Shown: positions 61,601 to 64,000 of the stretch, in pieces | How positions within the stretch are numbered: the first letter of the stretch is position 1 | Layout of the letters: every line of letters starts with the position of its first letter | Assembly (NCBI RefSeq): GCF_000718085.1 | Contig: NZ_JOEC01000002.1 | Coordinates: 186,001 to 250,000 of the forward strand | DNA length: 64,000 nt | Source: Mycetocola saprophilus | GTDB lineage: Bacteria > Actinomycetota > Actinomycetes > Actinomycetales > Microbacteriaceae | Reading direction: 5' to 3' | The notes under the pieces: model-generated | What the model was told of the DNA's origin: nothing | The model's database searches: none | The model's input: the letters and a program-made list of their open reading frames with translations, nothing else | Position numbers and translations under genes: made by a program

Positions 61601-63346
61601 TTAGTTGTCCGCGTCGCTACGGCGCGTGCCGTCGGGGTTCAGCGTGGAGATGGTTCCGGTGGTGGCCACCAGATCCCCCTGGGCACCGATGCTGGCCTCG
61701 CCCACGGCGATCAGGTTTTCGCCCGCGGCGGCGGCCTCGGCCCCGGCGGCGGACTGGGCGTCCTCGCCGTTCTTCAGGCGCTCGGTCGCGGTCTGGGTGC
61801 TGAGCGAACGGTTGGGCAGGAAGACGATCGCCAGCACGGTGATCAGCGCGAGCGGGGCCGCGAGCAGGAAGATGTCGGCGACACCCTGACCGTAGACGGA
61901 CTCGATGATCACGCGGATGCCGTCGGGCATCTCGGCAACCTTGGGCAGCACACCGCTCTGCAGCTGCTTGCCCACCTCGGCACCGGCCGGGCCCAGGTGA
62001 ACCAGGGCCGCCTGAATGTCGGCGGCCTTGGCGGTGATGCCGTCGGCGATCTTGGTGGCCAGGACCGAACCCAGCACCGAGATGCCGATGGTTCCACCGA
62101 GGCTCCGGAAGAAGGTGACGCCCGAGCTGGCGACACCAATTTCCTTGGGGGAGACGGTGTTCTGGACGATCAGCACGAGGTTCTGCATGACCATACCCAC
62201 ACCCACACCGAGGATGAACATGTAGATCGAAACGACCACGTAGTTGGTGTCGTACTTGATGGTACCCATCAGGAACATACCCACGGTCAGCGCGATCGAG
62301 CCGAAGACCATGTAACCCTTCCACTTACCGAACTTGCTGATCAGCATGCCCACGAAGGTCGAGGAGAGCAGCAGGCCACCGATCATCGGCAGGGTCAGCA
62401 GACCCGACTGGGTCGGGGTTGCGCCACGGGCGAGCTGCATGTACTGGCCCAGGAAGACCGAGGTGCCAAACATGGCCACACCCACCGAGATCGAGGCGAT
62501 CACGGCGAGGCTGAAGGTCGGGTTCTTGAACAGGCTCATCGGGATGATCGGGTTCTCGACCTTGACCTCGACGATCACGGCGAGGATCAGCATGAGGATC
62601 GCGCCGCCCACCATCACAAAGCTGGTGGTGGAGTCCCAGTCGAAGTCGTGTCCGGCCAGGGTGACCCAGATCAGCAGCAGCGAGATGCCACCGGCGATGA
62701 GGATCATGCCAAGGTAGTCGATCTTGACCTTGATCTTCTCCAGGGCGGGCAGGTTCAGGTTGCGCTGCAGCAGGAAGATCGCGGCGATCGCGAAGGGCAG
62801 GGCCACAAAGAAGTTCCAGCGCCAGCCGATGGCGTCGGTGATCACGCCACCCAGCAGCGGGCCGCCCACGGTGCCCACGGCCATGACGGCACCGAAGAGG
62901 CCCATGTAACGGCCACGCTCACGCGGGCTGATGATGTCGGCCATGATGATCTGGCTGAGGGCCGCCAGGCCACCACCACCCAGACCCTGCATGACGCGGA
63001 AGATAATCAGGGTCTCGGTGTTCTGCGAGAACCCGGCCAGTGCCGAACCGAGCACAAAGATGACCAGTGCGATCTGGATCAGCAGCTTGCGGTTGGTGAT
63101 GTCGGCGAACTTGCCCCAGATCGGGGTGGACACCGTGGTGGCCAGCAGGGTCGAGGTGATGACCCAGGTGAAGGCGGCCTGGTTGCCGCCGAGGTCCGAG
63201 ATGATTCGCGGCATCGACGTGGAGACCACGGTTCCGGCGAGGATCGAGACAAACATACCCATGAGGAGCCCGGATAGGGCCCGCATCACGGCGGGGTGAG
63301 ACATTGCGGCCGGCGAGGGGGCCGCTTCGGTGGTTGTTGCTGACAT
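61601..63346 (-). CDS. MFS exporter, DHA2 family, 14 helices
   Basis: This is a 581-residue multidrug-type exporter. It has about 14 membrane helices, GKFADITNRKLL (motif A), the glycine-rich QGLGGGGLAALSQI, and PLLGGVITDAIGWRWNFF (motif C and DHA2 signature). The last about 70 residues are an Ala-rich cytoplasmic tail. It is not close to the DHA2 exporter at 23676. It is first in an operon with marR and has a strong sigma-70-like promoter. Confidence 0.92.
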   Translation of the reverse strand: MSATTTEAAPSPAAMSHPAVMRALSGLLMGMFVSILAGTVVSTSMPRIISDLGGNQAAFTWVITSTLLATTVSTPIWGKFADITNRKLLIQIALVIFVLGSALAGFSQNTETLIIFRVMQGLGGGGLAALSQIIMADIISPRERGRYMGLFGAVMAVGTVGGPLLGGVITDAIGWRWNFFVALPFAIAAIFLLQRNLNLPALEKIKVKIDYLGMILIAGGISLLLIWVTLAGHDFDWDSTTSFVMVGGAILMLILAVIVEVKVENPIIPMSLFKNPTFSLAVIASISVGVAMFGTSVFLGQYMQLARGATPTQSGLLTLPMIGGLLLSSTFVGMLISKFGKWKGYMVFGSIALTVGMFLMGTIKYDTNYVVVSIYMFILGVGVGMVMQNLVLIVQNTVSPKEIGVASSGVTFFRSLGGTIGISVLGSVLATKIADGITAKAADIQAALVHLGPAGAEVGKQLQSGVLPKVAEMPDGIRVIIESVYGQGVADIFLLAAPLALITVLAIVFLPNRSLSTQTATERLKNGEDAQSAAGAEAAAAGENLIAVGEASIGAQGDLVATTGTISTLNPDGTRRSDADN

Positions 63347-63394
63347 GTGTTGTGCGTACTCCGAGCGCTTCGTTAATATCCTTGCGAAAAGTCA

Positions 63395-63423
63395 ACTATA
63401 TGCCGATCATTGATCTATGTCAA
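63395..63423 (-). promoter_or_regulatory. Promoter and likely MarR operator for the MFS operon
   Basis: TTGACA (63418-63423), a 17-nt spacer and TATAGT (63395-63400) on the minus strand, close to the sigma-70 consensus. The spacer holds GATCA-N-TGATC (63405-63415), and TAGTTGAC occurs twice across the -35 and -10, so a repressor here would hide the promoter. Confidence 0.75.
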
Positions 63424-63454
63424 CTAAGTGCCTGCTCGGTCCCCACGCATGCCA

Positions 63455-63486
63455 ACGGCCGCCCACCCGGGAGGGTGAGCGGCCGT
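63455..63486 (-). terminator. Terminator after the ABC ATPase gene
   Basis: A 14-bp stem with one mismatch (ACGGCCGC-C-CACCC and complement), just past the stop at 63498 on the minus strand. Confidence 0.75.
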
Positions 63487-63497
63487 CGAGGAGCCCG

Positions 63498-64000
<503 letters not shown>

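Noticed and set aside
60899..63277. Plus-strand frame of about 790 codons
   Set aside because: It runs antisense through the MarR and MFS genes and its product is a Gly/His/Gln-rich shadow with no recognisable fold.

Overview
The window is high-GC, gene-dense DNA from an actinobacterium, most probably a member of the Microbacteriaceae or a close relative; the genus cannot be fixed from the sequence. The signs are a DnaJ-HspR heat-shock arrangement with a HAIR operator in front of clpB, DtxR/IdeR-type iron boxes, LAXTG (class E sortase) wall proteins, NarL/DesK two-component pairs, YhgE/Pip and septum-formation membrane proteins, tRNA-Trp-secE-nusG-rplK-rplA in order, and many genes that look leaderless (a TANNNT hexamer 6-7 nt before the start codon). 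No phage, insertion sequence, CRISPR array or rRNA operon is visible. The only clearly accessory element is a small toxin-antitoxin pair between nusG and rplK.

Layout. 1-9.4 kb: stress genes (dnaJ 3' end, hspR, a methyltransferase, a histidine kinase/response regulator pair divergent from an alpha/beta hydrolase, an M23 peptidase and clpB with its HspR site). 9.4-16.6 kb: small-molecule metabolism (rhodanese, FAH-family hydrolase, aldo/keto reductase, nitroreductase, an orphan HicB-like protein, and divergent acs and mdh). 16.8-19.5 kb: a LASTG wall protein and a siderophore-interacting reductase. 19.6-25.9 kb: an ABC exporter, threonine aldolase, and a TetR/MFS/SDR cluster. 25.9-31.5 kb: aldo/keto reductase, a second two-component pair, a CorA transporter and a second M23 peptidase. 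31.8-37.7 kb: exonuclease III divergent from pyrE, a 1,121-residue septum-formation membrane protein, and a glyoxalase divergent from a MarR regulator. 37.7-42.1 kb: HAD phosphatase and a manganese/zinc ABC operon with its DtxR-type regulator. 42.2-46.9 kb: SpoU methyltransferase, SdpI-like protein, and a locus of a degenerate ABC ATPase, a YhgE/Pip membrane protein and a TetR regulator. 47.1-50.6 kb: tRNA-Trp, secE, nusG, toxin-antitoxin pair, rplK, rplA. 50.6-55.9 kb: DapA-like aldolase, quinone oxidoreductase and an iron-siderophore uptake locus. 55.9-64 kb: a LADTG wall protein, VanX-like dipeptidase, YqaJ-type nuclease, a hypothetical gene, an MFS/MarR operon, and the end of an ABC ATPase gene cut by the window edge.

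How the genes work together. HspR (649) should repress clpB (7164) through the HAIR site at 7097. An IdeR/DtxR-like box lies at the siderophore-interacting reductase (19459-19477) and in the fep-like divergent promoter region (54739-54757), linking siderophore uptake and iron release across 35 kb. The DtxR-type regulator at 38661 probably acts on the perfect palindrome at 42120-42137 in front of its own metal-transport operon. Two MarR sites lie between the glyoxalase and marR, a TetR-like inverted repeat precedes the YhgE locus, and a 28-bp palindrome precedes the toxin-antitoxin operon. These operator assignments are read from sequence symmetry and position; none has been tested here.
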